Shown one piece after another: positions 7,357 through 14,255 of a DNA stretch of 22,575 bases; the stretch's first letter is position 1, and the number at the start of each line of letters is the position of its first letter. The stretch is from a virus, in IMG/VR virus record IMGVR_UViG_3300037264_008072, positions 1-22,575 of that record; one strand, written 5' to 3'. The position numbers and the translations under genes are program-made. Under the pieces are notes generated by a model. That model ran no database searches and was not told the DNA's origin. It saw nothing but the letters and a program-made list of their open reading frames with translations.

Positions 7357-7364
7357 TATTTATA
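7357..7364 (+). promoter_or_regulatory. Late-promoter-like box TATTTATA, plus strand
   Basis: It abuts the TGA of the preceding gene and lies 8 nt before the ATG at 7373; the plus strand reads GATATTTATAGAGCAC. It is an exact copy of the shared box. A start site 6-7 nt downstream would leave almost no leader for the next gene. Confidence 0.5.
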
Positions 7365-7372
7365 GAGCACAT

Positions 7373-8038
7373 ATGAAGCATAACTACAACGTTCAAAAAT
7401 TTAGTCTAAAACAAATCGCGGAGAATCTGGACAAGATTCCCCGTAATGGTGTTTTTGAAGACGATGGCCCAAAACTGACCAACGAACAGAAAAGAAAACT
7501 GATGGACATGGTCAGCCGTTTTAATGAATATGGCAAAGTTCTCCAATGCGAACAAGCCATCCTTGACACTTCCAAAGCCCTAGGGGAAATCACCGAAATG
7601 GCTGAAGTGTATGCGTGCAATGAAGCTTCTGATTGGTTTCAAACCGAAACCATCAAAAAAGATTTCGGTGACCTTCGCAAACGCTCCGGAGAATTCCAGA
7701 AGCTTTCCAAAGAATGTTTTTCGGGTATTCAGAGACTCAATGCTTTGTATGAAGATATGGGACATGTTCTGAGCCGCTATTACGAAATCAAAGATATTCA
7801 GGAAGTTCTTCGTAAAGGCCCAGCCGTTGACCAAGATCCAGTGGACCGGGAACGCCAGGATATGCAGGATTGCGAACCACAATTGATGGAAGCGGAAGTA
7901 GATGAAATCGCCGTATCGCCCCAGGAAGTTCACACCGACCGAATTACCGGAGAAGAGAATTTGGAAGAAATTCGCAAATCCCCTTGTTGCATGGATGAAC
8001 CTATGCACGCCGACACAGACACCGGCGGTAGACCGTAA
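7373..8038 (+). CDS. Uncharacterised 221-aa helical protein
   Basis: Starts MKHNYNVQKFSLKQIAENLD and is largely charged and helical. A likely coiled-coil region runs from ~41 to 145 (LTNEQKRKLMDMVSRFNEYG; later DLRKRSGEFQKLSKECFSGI). The C-terminal ~75 residues are acidic and probably disordered, with a CC pair near the end (SPCCMDEPMH). No catalytic motif is visible. The SLKQIAENL segment near the N-terminus resembles, loosely, the amphipathic starts of the head-operon proteins. It is the last gene of the plus-strand trio and ends before a clear terminator. A virion or head-associated role is possible from position only. Confidence 0.8.
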   Translation: MKHNYNVQKFSLKQIAENLDKIPRNGVFEDDGPKLTNEQKRKLMDMVSRFNEYGKVLQCEQAILDTSKALGEITEMAEVYACNEASDWFQTETIKKDFGDLRKRSGEFQKLSKECFSGIQRLNALYEDMGHVLSRYYEIKDIQEVLRKGPAVDQDPVDRERQDMQDCEPQLMEAEVDEIAVSPQEVHTDRITGEENLEEIRKSPCCMDEPMHADTDTGGRP

Positions 8039-8058
8039 ATAAATTGCTTCATAAAATC

Positions 8059-8089
8059 GAGCCGGAGGAAACTTCGGCTCTTTTTATTT
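8059..8089 (+). terminator. Intrinsic terminator, GAAA loop, between converging genes
   Basis: A 9-bp stem GAGCCGGAG / CTTCGGCTC with one G-T pair closes a GAAA loop and is followed on the plus strand by TTTTTATTT. It ends the plus-strand trio. On the minus strand the hairpin is followed by GATTTTAT, so it may also stop transcription arriving from 8084 (bidirectional). Its T run overlaps the stop codon of the converging gene. Confidence 0.9.
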
Positions 8090-8377
8090 GCCGCCGGCAG
8101 GAATAACCGGATTATCGCTTTGCTGCATATTCCATAAGAACATAGCAAGATTCGCTACATCCACCCAATCCCCCCGATTGAGATTTTCCTGTAAACGTGT
8201 TTTTAACAGTTCTATCATATCGGGAGTTTTTTTGTCCCACGCGTGATAGCCCTGTTGTCGTTTCATTAATATCTTCTTGAACATGGTTTCACTAAAGACA
8301 TTCATTAAAGATGCCAAGGCTTCTTGTTCAGCCGCCTGGCGAATTTCGTTCGTAATATAGTCATCGGATTTTATCAT
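8084..8377 (-). CDS. Small phage protein with GDWVDVANLAMFLW motif
   Basis: This 97-aa protein has a helical N-terminus (SDDYITNEIRQAAEQEALAS), then KRQQGYHAWDKK and a C-terminal GDWVDVANLAMFLWN (~69-83). A (D/E)xVDVANxAMxLW-like segment recurs in small phage proteins, some annotated near nucleotide-metabolism domains; I cannot assign a reaction. It overlaps the gene before it by 4 nt (ATGA), and AGAGAAG precedes the start. It is the last gene of the minus-strand accessory stretch that begins with the GMP reductase. Confidence 0.75.
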   Translation of the reverse strand: MIKSDDYITNEIRQAAEQEALASLMNVFSETMFKKILMKRQQGYHAWDKKTPDMIELLKTRLQENLNRGDWVDVANLAMFLWNMQQSDNPVIPAGGK

Positions 8378-8718
8378 AAATCTTCTCTTTCAATCATTAT
8401 GGTTTCGCCGGGGAATACCACTGATACTTTGTATTGATTGGCCGCTTTCTGTAATAGCTTGCCCAATTCCAGCGCTTTCTTTTTTATGTCGGAAAATTTT
8501 GCGGGAAATCTTGGGTAATTTATCAAACCGATAATGGCTCCTGGTTCACTGCCCTTGGTATAGATGTATTCGGTTGGCGTAAAAGTTACACACAGACCTA
8601 TTTCATCACAATACTTCTGGCAAATATCCCGGAGGGTATCAGCCGGAAAGATGCTTTCGGAATCCGTGTCTTTCAAACCAACATAAATGGTTGCGGTAAA
8701 TGTGAGGACGGTTTTCAT
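8374..8718 (-). CDS. Uncharacterised 114-aa protein
   Basis: Starts MKTVLTFTATIYVGLKDTDS and appears to be an alpha/beta protein with alternating strands (TFTATIYVG; LCVTFTPTEYIYT; YKVSVVFPGETIMIE) and helices between them. It has no signal peptide or membrane segment, and I recognise no family. Its ATG overlaps the stop of the preceding gene by 4 nt and its stop overlaps the next start by 4 nt, so it is embedded in a tightly coupled operon with small accessory proteins. Confidence 0.75.
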   Translation of the reverse strand: MKTVLTFTATIYVGLKDTDSESIFPADTLRDICQKYCDEIGLCVTFTPTEYIYTKGSEPGAIIGLINYPRFPAKFSDIKKKALELGKLLQKAANQYKVSVVFPGETIMIEREDL

Positions 8719-8951
8719 ATTTTTTTCTTGGCAACAATGCCTTTAGCGTTTCTACTTTTCTTTTCAAATTTATCCAACTCAATCAGATATTCCCTTAACG
8801 CAGCCCTGGTCTTTTTTTCGTAATTAGGGTCACCATTACATGGACAAATACATTTGCTGCCTCCGTATTGTCCGGGAGGAGTCTTACTACTTCGTTCACA
8901 TTTTTTGTGATCACCCTTCAAACATGCCTGACATTGGTATATTTTTACCAT
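8715..8951 (-). CDS. Small putative zinc-binding protein
   Basis: 78 aa with a Cys cluster in the first half: C7-x2-C10, C18, then C34-x-C36-x-C38 (KCICPC). Such spacing suits one or two zinc sites. The C-terminal half is a basic helix (LDKFEKKSRNAKGIVAKKKI). The combination suggests nucleic-acid or protein binding, but the family is unknown. AAGGA lies 6-7 nt before the ATG, and the stop of the upstream gene (TAG) falls between them. Operon position is the same as its neighbours. Confidence 0.75.
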   Translation of the reverse strand: MVKIYQCQACLKGDHKKCERSSKTPPGQYGGSKCICPCNGDPNYEKKTRAALREYLIELDKFEKKSRNAKGIVAKKKI

Positions 8952-8952
8952 A

Positions 8953-9480
8953 CTATTCCTTGCTTAATGCTTCAAACGGTTTTTTGCACAATAAATCCAC
9001 AAAACCCATAATCTCCTTGTAAACAGGATCTTTTTCACCAAACCCAAATCGTTCGACAGCATCGTTCTCGATCCAATCTCTCAATGATGTTCCGAATTCT
9101 TCGGAGCGAGCCTTCCAATCGCAGACCATTTCAGCCACGGCTACGCTTGGCATATTATGGATTCCGCCCCAATGTTCCGGATGATGTGAATTGGTTCGGT
9201 TGTGATGCAGCACAGCTAATTTCAATTTTAACTTTGCTCCCTCTTCCACCGTCGGTTGTCCTGGAGCCATATAATCCCATTCAATGCCATGAAATTTACT
9301 GGCATCATGAACGAACCCATTAGCAATCGTCTGTTTTCCCAATTCAATTTCTCCCTGTTCGATTAACTCCTCTCCCAACAACAAGCAATTATCTTCCACA
9401 TTACGAATATGGCGGGTAATTCCACGAATTTTCTCCATGGTTTTTTCTGCTTCTTTTTTTATTCTATCTACCTTTTTCAT
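8953..9480 (-). CDS. DUF5662-like protein, possible HD-type metalloenzyme
   Basis: 175 aa. The pattern H58-D59-ASKF, H92-H93-xx-xx-N, H99-H100-PEHW, then E117 and D121-W resembles the phage/bacterial DUF5662 family (HDxSKF ... HHxxNxHHPEHW). Its conserved His/Asp residues suggest a metal site of HD-hydrolase type. Substrate and activity are not known; nucleotide hydrolysis would suit the neighbouring GMP reductase but is a guess. The first ~45 residues are a charged helix. Start at 9480 overlaps a 51-aa ORF by 17 nt; Met15 is an alternative start. Confidence 0.75.
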   Translation of the reverse strand: MKKVDRIKKEAEKTMEKIRGITRHIRNVEDNCLLLGEELIEQGEIELGKQTIANGFVHDASKFHGIEWDYMAPGQPTVEEGAKLKLKLAVLHHNRTNSHHPEHWGGIHNMPSVAVAEMVCDWKARSEEFGTSLRDWIENDAVERFGFGEKDPVYKEIMGFVDLLCKKPFEALSKE

Positions 9481-9619
9481 AATCTACATCACAATCTCTC
9501 AAAATAAAATCAGTTAAACTAAACTCATTGAGTTTGTATTTCTTAATAGCTTCCTTCGTCAACACAGGATAAAGAATCAAATCTCCAACCGGATATGGTA
9601 ATTGTAATTGTTCGTTCAT
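9464..9619 (-). CDS. Small 51-aa protein coupled to GMP reductase
   Basis: A short frame MNEQLQLPYPVGDLILYPVL...DVDYEKGR fills the gap between GMP reductase and the DUF5662-like gene. Its ATG overlaps the GMP reductase stop as ATGA, the arrangement used by other genes of this operon, and its end overlaps the next start by 17 nt. It has no membrane segment or motif I recognise. Without it the spacer would be the only long gap in this otherwise compact operon, which supports it being real. Confidence 0.6.
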   Translation of the reverse strand: MNEQLQLPYPVGDLILYPVLTKEAIKKYKLNEFSLTDFILRDCDVDYEKGR

Positions 9620-10575
9620 AAACAATAATGCCATCCTATATTTTTGAAAGAAGACAAATCCTTTCCACCCGCATAGGAAATACTGCTACGTAGGGCCTGT
9701 TGAATTTTCTCCATGCGTTTTTCATAAGTGATATCTCCTTCCAGTTCGATGGTCTTGCCTTCGACATGGTTATCATGACCCTTAGCCGCATAGGATGTTG
9801 AACCTCTATAAATCTTTTTGCCATGGACTATTTGGGCGGGGGAATCGATACAAGAGGCAAATAACCCACCACACATAATCATATCCGCTCCCAAGGCAAT
9901 TGCCTTGGCAATGTCTCCATGATGCTTGATTCCGCCATCAGCAATGATGGGTTTTTTCTTACCATACTGACACTCCAATAATGAAGTAGCGGTCGGTAAA
10001 TGAAATCCTGTTTCAAAGCGGGTAGTACAAATCGAACCGCCACCGATACCTATCTTTACCGCATCCACTCCCAAGTCACACAAAAATTCATAACCGTCTT
10101 GAGTAGCAACATTTCCTGCAATAATAGCCGGTCTTCTATTGGCATCCTCCTCAAATTGTTTCCAAATAAAAGACATCATATCTTCAACATTCTGATGGTG
10201 GCCATGCGCAACATCAATGGTAAGATAATCCAGGACATCCCCGAATCGGGTAAGAATATCACCCAGTTCTTTTTTGGAATCTTCTCCCACTCCGATGCTT
10301 ATACTAATATAGGGAAGGTTCTCTGCAATGGAAAATTCTACAAACTTGGAGGGAGCACCCTTGAATCGGTGCATGATATAAAAATAACCATTTTTAGCCA
10401 ACCACTCTGCGTTTTGAAAACCAATAACGTCTTCCATATTAGCAGGTATTACAGGTAGATTAAATTTTCTTCCAAGAAAATCAACTGAAGTATCGGCGTC
10501 CGCGCGGTGAAGCAAAGAGGAAAAGCGCGGGCGCAAATAGATATTATCGTAAGAGGGAGAGAAATCTTCTATCAT
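9616..10575 (-). CDS. guaC: GMP reductase (IMPDH/GMPR family)
   Basis: A 319-aa TIM-barrel enzyme predicted to convert GMP to IMP and ammonia with NADPH. It lacks the CBS domains of IMP dehydrogenase and is close in length and sequence to the short bacterial GuaC type. Visible blocks: LPVIPANMEDVI (~40), NGYFYIMHRF (~62), DVAHGHHQNV (~121), IIAGNVAT (~151), GIGGGSICTTRFETGF (~176-191, catalytic Cys183 with Thr185), PIIADGGIKHHGDIAKAIAL (~209), GSTSYAAKGHDNHVEGK (~258), SSISYAGGKDL (~297). These match GMPR better than IMPDH, though the two are close relatives. It heads a small accessory operon and has a sigma70-like promoter instead of the TATTTATA box. No Shine-Dalgarno is seen. In a phage it could shift guanine nucleotides toward adenine, helping an AT-rich genome. 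Confidence 0.9.
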   Translation of the reverse strand: MIEDFSPSYDNIYLRPRFSSLLHRADADTSVDFLGRKFNLPVIPANMEDVIGFQNAEWLAKNGYFYIMHRFKGAPSKFVEFSIAENLPYISISIGVGEDSKKELGDILTRFGDVLDYLTIDVAHGHHQNVEDMMSFIWKQFEEDANRRPAIIAGNVATQDGYEFLCDLGVDAVKIGIGGGSICTTRFETGFHLPTATSLLECQYGKKKPIIADGGIKHHGDIAKAIALGADMIMCGGLFASCIDSPAQIVHGKKIYRGSTSYAAKGHDNHVEGKTIELEGDITYEKRMEKIQQALRSSISYAGGKDLSSFKNIGWHYCL

Positions 10576-10586
10576 AATCAGAGGAT

Positions 10587-10615
10587 ATTGTACCCGGTCT
10601 GATAGAAAGATTCAA
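10587..10615 (-). promoter_or_regulatory. Sigma70-like promoter for GMP reductase
   Basis: The minus strand has TTGAAT (10615-10610), a 17-nt spacer, then TACAAT (10592-10587), both close to consensus at optimal spacing. The expected start of transcription (~10580) is only a few nt before the ATG at 10575, so the message would be nearly leaderless. The late box is absent here. Confidence 0.6.
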
Positions 10616-10632
10616 CTTATTATAACCACCGA

Positions 10633-11319
10633 TTAAGAATCTCGCTTGTCATTACCCTCATCCATTCCGGCCCAGTCACGATAGGCGTCGGTATCACCGT
10701 GATCAAAATCATCTTCCTTACCACTTCTGCTTTTTCGGTATTTTCCATCACCACCATCATCGTCGCGCCCAGATCCGCCACATGATGAACAAGAAGTGCC
10801 GTCTGCCATTCCTTCACCACTTCCATCGCAAGTGGAACAAATATCACTGTTCTCTTGTATCTTTTGGGCGACGGGCGTGACATAAGCAGTGATGTCATAA
10901 CGGGACATGGGATCTTGCACAGTTCCTGCTCCACTAGCGGTAATTTGTCCAACCAAGGCAACGGCCTTACCTTTGTTGTTGGTAAAAGGAATGGAAATTT
11001 TCCATTCTTTGTAATTTGGCATTCCGTCCTGCGTATTTGCGTGTCCACCATATTTCGCCCCATGTATCTCCACTTTCAACCCCGCTTCTTTTAGTTTGGA
11101 AAAAATTTTATGGATTGCTTCCCAATTTTCATCAGAAAAGAATCCCTTGGATAGAGCCGCTAAAAGTTTGTTCACTCTATTCGCCGCCACGTTATTGGAT
11201 TGGCCGTTGATAAAATGTTCTTTCGGTTGAACTGCGTTCGTCGCAGTCATTTTATCTTCGTTCTCTAATACGACAGACACGATTTCCTTGATTATAGATT
11301 TGAGCTGTTCCTTTTTCAT
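10633..11319 (-). CDS. Head-operon protein with DnaJ-type zinc motif pair
   Basis: 228 aa. It opens with MKKEQLKSIIKEIVSVVLEN, an amphipathic helix shared in style with other genes here and ending in Glu, as a prohead-cleaved propeptide might. Residues ~45-150 look like a folded alpha/beta domain with no family I recognise. C161-x2-C164-DGSG and C177-x2-C180-GGSG are two CxxCxGxG motifs, as in the DnaJ zinc finger, able to hold one Zn. The tail is Asp/Gly/Lys-rich. The start codon overlaps the stop of the previous gene (TGATG), with GGGAG upstream. It is probably a structural or internal head protein, since it is coupled to the 11319-11870 gene; chaperone-like function is not implied by the zinc motif alone. 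Confidence 0.75.
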   Translation of the reverse strand: MKKEQLKSIIKEIVSVVLENEDKMTATNAVQPKEHFINGQSNNVAANRVNKLLAALSKGFFSDENWEAIHKIFSKLKEAGLKVEIHGAKYGGHANTQDGMPNYKEWKISIPFTNNKGKAVALVGQITASGAGTVQDPMSRYDITAYVTPVAQKIQENSDICSTCDGSGEGMADGTSCSSCGGSGRDDDGGDGKYRKSRSGKEDDFDHGDTDAYRDWAGMDEGNDKRDS

Positions 11320-11870
11320 CAGTAAACGCTCCCACGTTGATGCATGGCTTTTCCGCCTGTACCAGGTTTGACTACTGGGCCGTCGGGAGAATGCATGTCA
11401 ATAAGTTCTTGAGCTAGTTTTTCCACCTTATCCCAAGCTTCTTGATTTTTCTCTGTTCCTGCCCACTGTAACAACTCTAAAATTTCCTTACCAATCTGGA
11501 CTTCTCTTTTTTCATCGGACTCACCTTCGGGATAATCATTATCATGGGTATCACCATGACTTTTTTTATAGCTTTCCTCATCGTGCCATTCAACTTCCTT
11601 TACAAAAGTTCCCGTCTCCGGATGATCAGCAAATCCAAGCGTTGGGGCAATATCCCGCGCTTCTTGCAAAGCACATTTCCGGGCGGAACTAACATCCTTG
11701 ATGAAACCCAACCCAAAATTTTGAACTTTGTCGTAGGATAATTCTTTTTCAGTGTTGGCAAATACTTTTTTTAGACCTTCACGAATTAATTTTGCTTTAT
11801 CCGGATTCATTGATTCGGTCAAAAGTTTGAACTTGTTGCCGCCGACGTTTTCAAAGAGTTTGGTTTTCAT
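11319..11870 (-). CDS. Uncharacterised head-operon protein, 183 aa
   Basis: Starts MKTKLFENVGGNKFKLLTES. KLLTE (15-19) fits the (L/I)xE cleavage pattern of T4-type prohead proteases, so an N-terminal propeptide is possible. The rest is charged and acidic (WHDEESYKKSHGDTHDNDY), with a helical block ~125-160 and a Gly-rich end (KPGTGGKAMHQRGSVY). No known domain. Its TATTTATA box (11875-11882) ends 4 nt before the ATG and follows directly on the stop of the homing endonuclease gene, so translation may start leaderless. The next gene overlaps it by one base. Confidence 0.75.
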   Translation of the reverse strand: MKTKLFENVGGNKFKLLTESMNPDKAKLIREGLKKVFANTEKELSYDKVQNFGLGFIKDVSSARKCALQEARDIAPTLGFADHPETGTFVKEVEWHDEESYKKSHGDTHDNDYPEGESDEKREVQIGKEILELLQWAGTEKNQEAWDKVEKLAQELIDMHSPDGPVVKPGTGGKAMHQRGSVY

Positions 11871-11874
11871 TGTA

Positions 11875-11882
11875 TATAAATA
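11875..11882 (-). promoter_or_regulatory. Late-promoter-like box TATTTATA after homing endonuclease
   Basis: The minus strand reads CACCTATTTATATACA directly before the ATG at 11870; 4 nt follow the box on each side before the neighbouring codons. It is an exact copy of the shared 8-mer. It gives the 11870 gene its own promoter despite the endonuclease gene upstream. Confidence 0.55.
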
Positions 11883-11886
11883 GGTG

Positions 11887-13560
11887 TCAAAGTGTCATTT
11901 CATACCGAAAACTGCCACAATCCCATATTCGGTCCCAGCCATGGTTTTGCATATTCCGCCACTCCGTAAATACCGGATTGTAGTTATCAAGTCGTTTAAC
12001 CAAGGTATGTTTAGCATATCCGAAGCGGTGATGGCGTTTATATGAATTTCCCCGGCCGAAATACCAGTAATTTGGAGTCCCGTCGTTTATCTTTTTAAAG
12101 CCAAGTTTCTCATACAAATTACCCATACTCCAACGCCGGTCTGCATAACTGACTATTTTAGACGGGTTGTATTGCTTTATGAAATGAGAAAGTAACTTGC
12201 TAGCTCCGCCTATAATTGATTTGGCCGAAGCGAAGCGATACAATTCAAACATTTTGTTTGTTTTTTTAGACCCCAACGCGGTTCTCAAAATTCCAAAAGT
12301 CATTACCCCCACCAATTGTTCTTCTTCAAACAATCCCAGGCGTATGGAACTCTTGTCTTTACCTTGAATGTGATATTGTTCAAGAAATGTATTGCATTGA
12401 ATTGCCTCAACTTCTTTCACGGTACATTTTCTCGCGGCTAATCTATCTTCTGATTTTTTAAATAAATTAGTCAATTTAGATTTGACTATACCCTTCTTCG
12501 ACAACCACTCATCCTCAAAGATATGAATTAGCCGGATGCCTTGTTTTTCACATGAAATAGTTTTGTCCAGATGATAATTTTTATTCTTGTTTCCGCCTAT
12601 TTCTCCATGCCAATATAGTCCATCACATTCGATGGCTATTTTTTTGGTCGGGAGGTAAATATCAATTTCCTGATTGGTATTCAAAAGCGTCTTGTCATTC
12701 TCTAAAATTATATCAGAGGATTCCAATAAACCCTTAACAAATTCCAAAACTTCTGTTTCAAAAAATGACCGACCTTTAAAACATTTTGGACATCGTGGCA
12801 AATCACCATCCTCTAAACAATCTAAAAATTCTGTATGGCATTTATTGCAACTAAATTTATATTTTTCATACAATCCATGAGCCAGATATTCCTCACTGGA
12901 AAATAATGGGGTGGCTAATTCCTGTAAACGATTGGTCGTCGTCAATGAATCAAAAAATAACCTCCGGCGGGTTTGGATAGTCTGTTGCCTAATTTCAGGC
13001 CATTGTTGAACATTTTTAACTCCATATTTTTTGAATATCGCCTTTTCCTTCTTTTTTTGGTCCGACAATATCCATTTTACTCCAAAATTTTTCTTATTGG
13101 AATCGGATATTCGTTTTAGAATTTCCGAAGATTTGGTGGGATTATCAACCCCATAGTTTTTCAAGAGTGTCTGTTTTCTTTTACCAATGACAACCTTGTT
13201 ACTGAGTCCATATTCTGAACCATATCGTTTTAGATTGGTGGTTTTTATTTTTTGGGATGTGATGGGATCTAATTGCGCACACCGATTACAACATGCTTTT
13301 AGATACCCCCTAGTCAAGGTTAAAAACTTTGGGGATTTATCACATAATGGATTGGAACACTTAACCGGTTGATAACGGTCGTGCATTATGTGCCATATAC
13401 GTTGGGGAAACGTGGGATTTGTCAAAAAAGAAGTTTGACCGATTATGATCTGGTACCTTTCAATAAACTGGCTGAGATTGCGACCAAACCACTCTTCTTT
13501 ACATCGTTTAGCAACCAATTTTCCGTCTATCATCAGATTTTCTTTTATCCAAGTTTTCAT
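11887..13560 (-). CDS. Free-standing homing endonuclease (EDxHD/Vsr-like, modular)
   Basis: 557 aa, mobile. The N-terminal part holds a Cys cluster (C68, C73, C90, C91, C94). Four copies follow of a short DNA-binding-type repeat, roughly LKRYGxxxxxxN, LLKNYGVDN, KKNFGVKW, FKKYGVKN (~110-183). A zinc ribbon comes next (C238-x2-C241 ... C257-x2-C260). The nuclease core at ~295-352 (NQEIDIYLPTKKIAIECDGL, then YWHGE, CEKQGIRLIHIFEDEW) matches the PD-(D/E)xK/EDxHD Vsr-like fold seen in phage homing enzymes such as I-Bth0305I. A C-terminal domain (VSYADRRWSMGNLYEKLGFK, PNYWYFGRG) recurs in such phage proteins. It stands between the protease gene and a late-box gene. AAAGG precedes the ATG. It acts on DNA and probably spreads its own gene into phages that lack it. 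Confidence 0.85.
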   Translation of the reverse strand: MKTWIKENLMIDGKLVAKRCKEEWFGRNLSQFIERYQIIIGQTSFLTNPTFPQRIWHIMHDRYQPVKCSNPLCDKSPKFLTLTRGYLKACCNRCAQLDPITSQKIKTTNLKRYGSEYGLSNKVVIGKRKQTLLKNYGVDNPTKSSEILKRISDSNKKNFGVKWILSDQKKKEKAIFKKYGVKNVQQWPEIRQQTIQTRRRLFFDSLTTTNRLQELATPLFSSEEYLAHGLYEKYKFSCNKCHTEFLDCLEDGDLPRCPKCFKGRSFFETEVLEFVKGLLESSDIILENDKTLLNTNQEIDIYLPTKKIAIECDGLYWHGEIGGNKNKNYHLDKTISCEKQGIRLIHIFEDEWLSKKGIVKSKLTNLFKKSEDRLAARKCTVKEVEAIQCNTFLEQYHIQGKDKSSIRLGLFEEEQLVGVMTFGILRTALGSKKTNKMFELYRFASAKSIIGGASKLLSHFIKQYNPSKIVSYADRRWSMGNLYEKLGFKKINDGTPNYWYFGRGNSYKRHHRFGYAKHTLVKRLDNYNPVFTEWRNMQNHGWDRIWDCGSFRYEMTL

Positions 13561-13585
13561 ATTATAGCCTTTGACTTTGACTATA

Positions 13586-13613
13586 ATTATGACAGGAAAG
13601 CAAAAAATTCCAA
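13586..13613 (-). promoter_or_regulatory. Weak sigma70-like promoter for homing endonuclease
   Basis: The minus strand shows TTGGAA (13613-13608), a 16-nt spacer and CATAAT (13591-13586), 25 nt before the ATG. Match to consensus is moderate. The direct repeat GTCAAAGTCAAAGG sits between it and the start. This would separate endonuclease expression from the late box. Confidence 0.3.
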
Positions 13614-13634
13614 AGATATTATACCATCAATGTA

Positions 13635-14252
13635 TTAAATTTCGGAAAGAATATCCCGAATAATATTTTCCGTTGATTCCCAATGATTGGTTATTGGATT
13701 GCGAATTACGCCTTCTTTAAGAGGACTTGCAGCGAACATAAATGCCCCTCTTGTTGAAGGATTTGAAACAAAATCAAACGCGATTAACTCAAAGTCATCC
13801 TGAACCACATCCACTTCTTCACGAATGTCTTTCTTGACGGTGCCCATGCCCCGACTGGAAATACCCAGGCGAATGTTTGACTTGAACAGTTCCTTGAGAA
13901 TATTACCATTGGGCGTGGGGAGAATTTCAATGGTCCCGATCAAATCGTCGCCATCCCAATGCATTTCAATGACATTATGGGACACATTCTGTAGGTTAAC
14001 CACGGAACTTTCCGGGTGATCTAATTCACCAAGAGCCCGACGTTCCCGGACAAAATCGCTTTCATATTTTGCCGCTTCACGGATCAAAGTTTCCTTTTTG
14101 TAAAGGCGACCATTTTGATTCTTGATGTTAGCTCGCTGCAAACATCCTTTCACGATGAAAGGACCCGTTCCGGACAAAGCTTCCGTGAGAATGTCGCGTG
14201 GACATTCGAATGTCATACATTCTACTAACAGTGGTTTTTGTGTATCACTCAT
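13635..14252 (-). CDS. Prohead core protease (gp21-like)
   Basis: A 205-aa serine protease of the T4 gp21/herpesvirus assemblin type, which matures the prohead by cutting scaffold and capsid N-termini after (L/I)xE motifs. Visible family marks: GRLYKKETL (~48), LGELDHPESS with catalytic-type His79, IRLGISSRGMG with Ser132/Ser133 as nucleophile candidates, and the closing block ELIAFDFVSNPSTRGAFMF (~155-173). Length fits gp21. It starts 3 nt after the previous gene, with GTAGGA upstream. In T4 the scaffold and capsid genes follow directly; here they are separated from the protease by a homing endonuclease and about 7 kb of other genes. Confidence 0.92.
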   Translation of the reverse strand: MSDTQKPLLVECMTFECPRDILTEALSGTGPFIVKGCLQRANIKNQNGRLYKKETLIREAAKYESDFVRERRALGELDHPESSVVNLQNVSHNVIEMHWDGDDLIGTIEILPTPNGNILKELFKSNIRLGISSRGMGTVKKDIREEVDVVQDDFELIAFDFVSNPSTRGAFMFAASPLKEGVIRNPITNHWESTENIIRDILSEI

Positions 14253-14255
14253 AAA

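Noticed and set aside
9616-10575. IMP dehydrogenase
   Set aside because: No CBS domains, length 319, and flanking blocks (NGYFYIMHRF, DVAHGH, SSISYAGG) follow short GuaC proteins more closely; an assay would settle it.
11887-13560. Insertion sequence or transposase
   Set aside because: No terminal inverted repeats, target duplication or DDE motif; the Vsr-like nuclease core and DNA-binding repeats match homing endonucleases.
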